6,017 nt of DNA, taken from NCBI GenBank assembly GCA_947481755.1, contig CANKHS010000083.1, positions 1 to 6,017 on the forward strand. The letters are read 5' to 3'. This document shows positions 5,251-6,017 of this stretch, in pieces. Position numbers and translations under genes: made by a program. Position 1 is the first letter of the stretch. Every line of letters begins with the position of its first letter. The notes beneath the pieces were generated by a model. The model searched no databases. It was given only the letters and a program-made list of their open reading frames with translations, and was not told the DNA's origin. This DNA comes from Actinomycetota bacterium (GTDB lineage: Bacteria; Actinomycetota; Thermoleophilia; Gaiellales; F1-60-MAGs149).

Positions 5251-6017
5251 TCAATCCTTGGTGTCGTGCGGGTTTGTGCTGCAGCAGTGCTTTGGGTCGC
5301 TCGGTGCCACGTCGATACCGGGACTGCGACGAAAGAACCCGCTCGGCTTGAGATGGAACCCGGTGTGTTCGACCGGCATCACCGGCCAGTCTTCGGTGCG
5401 CGGGATGTGGTTTGTGCCGAACGTGTACCAGAGCACGACGTCTTCGTCTTCGAGCGGACGGTTTGCTTTCGTCCAGCGCGGTAGGCCGTCGAGTCCCTCG
5501 TGCTGGTACGGATGGTCACCCGCCGGGTAGAGCTCGTCGGGCCGCTGCGGAGTGACCCAGAGGTGGTGATACATAAAGCGCGCGCGCTTGCCGATCACCG
5601 ACTCCGGATCTGCCATTGGCCAGGAGGCGCCGCCGGGCATCAACTTGTAACCGACGGGCTTGCCCATGTGGTTTGTGCGTGTCGGGTTGACGACCTTCCA
5701 GAAGCGGCTCGCAAACGGGTCAATCACGCGCTGAGCCAGACTTTCAGAGGCCAGCGGTGTCTCCCGCGTGAAGTACGCGTTGCCAGCCGGGTTGTTTGGC
5801 CCCATTGGGTGTGCGACCGCGTCGACCTCGTAGACGGTATTGCTGGCACCATCGACGTCGAGGTCGAGGCGCGCGCAGAAGAGGTGCTGGTGGTATGGCG
5901 CGAGGAGGCCCGGCTCGAGCTCGGATGCGGACGGGTTTTGCTCGCCAGGAATACCAGCACGCGTCAGTACAATGCCCGTCAATTTGGCTTCGAACTCGAT
6001 CGTGCCGTCCTGGTAGA
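5251..6017 (-). CDS. Copper amine oxidase (topaquinone enzyme), C-terminal part (cut by window edge)
   Basis: The reading frame is open to the right edge and gives 254 residues of a copper amine oxidase, which oxidises primary amines to aldehydes with release of ammonia and hydrogen peroxide. The first visible residues YQDGTIEFEAKLTGIV are the stretch just after the topaquinone-forming NYxY motif, so the cofactor Tyr should be about nine residues beyond the edge. Counting from that first Tyr, the copper ligands are His42 and His44 (APYHQHLF, then the typical RLDLDVDG) and His203 (TNHIPRTEDWPVMP). The end is also family-like (HTGFHLKPSGFF, ID, KHCC). A typical enzyme is about 640-680 residues, so roughly 60 percent is missing. 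The apparent start codon at 5982 is an internal TTG Leu and not a real start. It is convergent with the oxidoreductase gene. Confidence 0.93.
   Translation of the reverse strand, partial: YQDGTIEFEAKLTGIVLTRAGIPGEQNPSASELEPGLLAPYHQHLFCARLDLDVDGASNTVYEVDAVAHPMGPNNPAGNAYFTRETPLASESLAQRVIDPFASRFWKVVNPTRTNHMGKPVGYKLMPGGASWPMADPESVIGKRARFMYHHLWVTPQRPDELYPAGDHPYQHEGLDGLPRWTKANRPLEDEDVVLWYTFGTNHIPRTEDWPVMPVEHTGFHLKPSGFFRRSPGIDVAPSDPKHCCSTNPHDTKD

Noticed and set aside
1..6017. CRISPR array, tRNA, rRNA, insertion sequence or a multi-gene defence system
   Set aside because: No spaced repeats, cloverleaf, rRNA-like stretch, transposase or effector cassette was seen beyond the single toxin-antitoxin pair.

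Overview
The window is GC-rich DNA with short intergenic gaps. It holds an F420-type luciferase-like oxidoreductase, a VapBC-type toxin-antitoxin pair, and several starts that look leaderless (a TAnnnT box 4-8 nt before the start codon and no Shine-Dalgarno). Together these suggest an actinobacterium, possibly a lesser-studied GC-rich lineage. This is an inference from style and gene content; no rRNA or marker gene is present to fix the taxon.

Layout, left to right. Positions 1-368 (minus): an antitoxin gene overlapping, by ATGA, a PIN-domain VapC toxin gene that runs off the left edge. Positions 445-1443 (minus) and 1524-2819 (plus): two divergent GT-B glycosyltransferases sharing an 80-bp promoter gap. 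Both open with the same TDRLRIL peptide. Positions 2830-4053 (minus): an ATP-grasp ligase-like protein, convergent with the second glycosyltransferase at a 10-bp gap. Positions 4054-4275: a 222-bp divergent intergenic region with a loopless perfect 42-bp palindrome, a 19-bp operator-like dyad and a Shine-Dalgarno. Positions 4276-5199 (plus): an F420-dependent LLM-class oxidoreductase. Positions 5207-5245: a 39-nt near-perfect hairpin between convergent genes. Positions 5251-6017 (minus): the C-terminal part of a copper amine oxidase, cut by the right edge.

The glycosyltransferases and the ATP-grasp protein plausibly belong to a surface polysaccharide or glycoconjugate locus, but each of the three appears to have its own promoter, so no operon is implied. 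The oxidoreductase and the amine oxidase are independent metabolic enzymes. The toxin-antitoxin pair is a typical accessory module lying downstream of the first glycosyltransferase.

I did not find a clearly new multi-gene system. The most notable signals are non-coding: two perfect or near-perfect palindromes with a similar internal layout, a repeated GTACCCTTC promoter-like box just upstream of two unrelated genes, and an operator-like dyad in front of the oxidoreductase.
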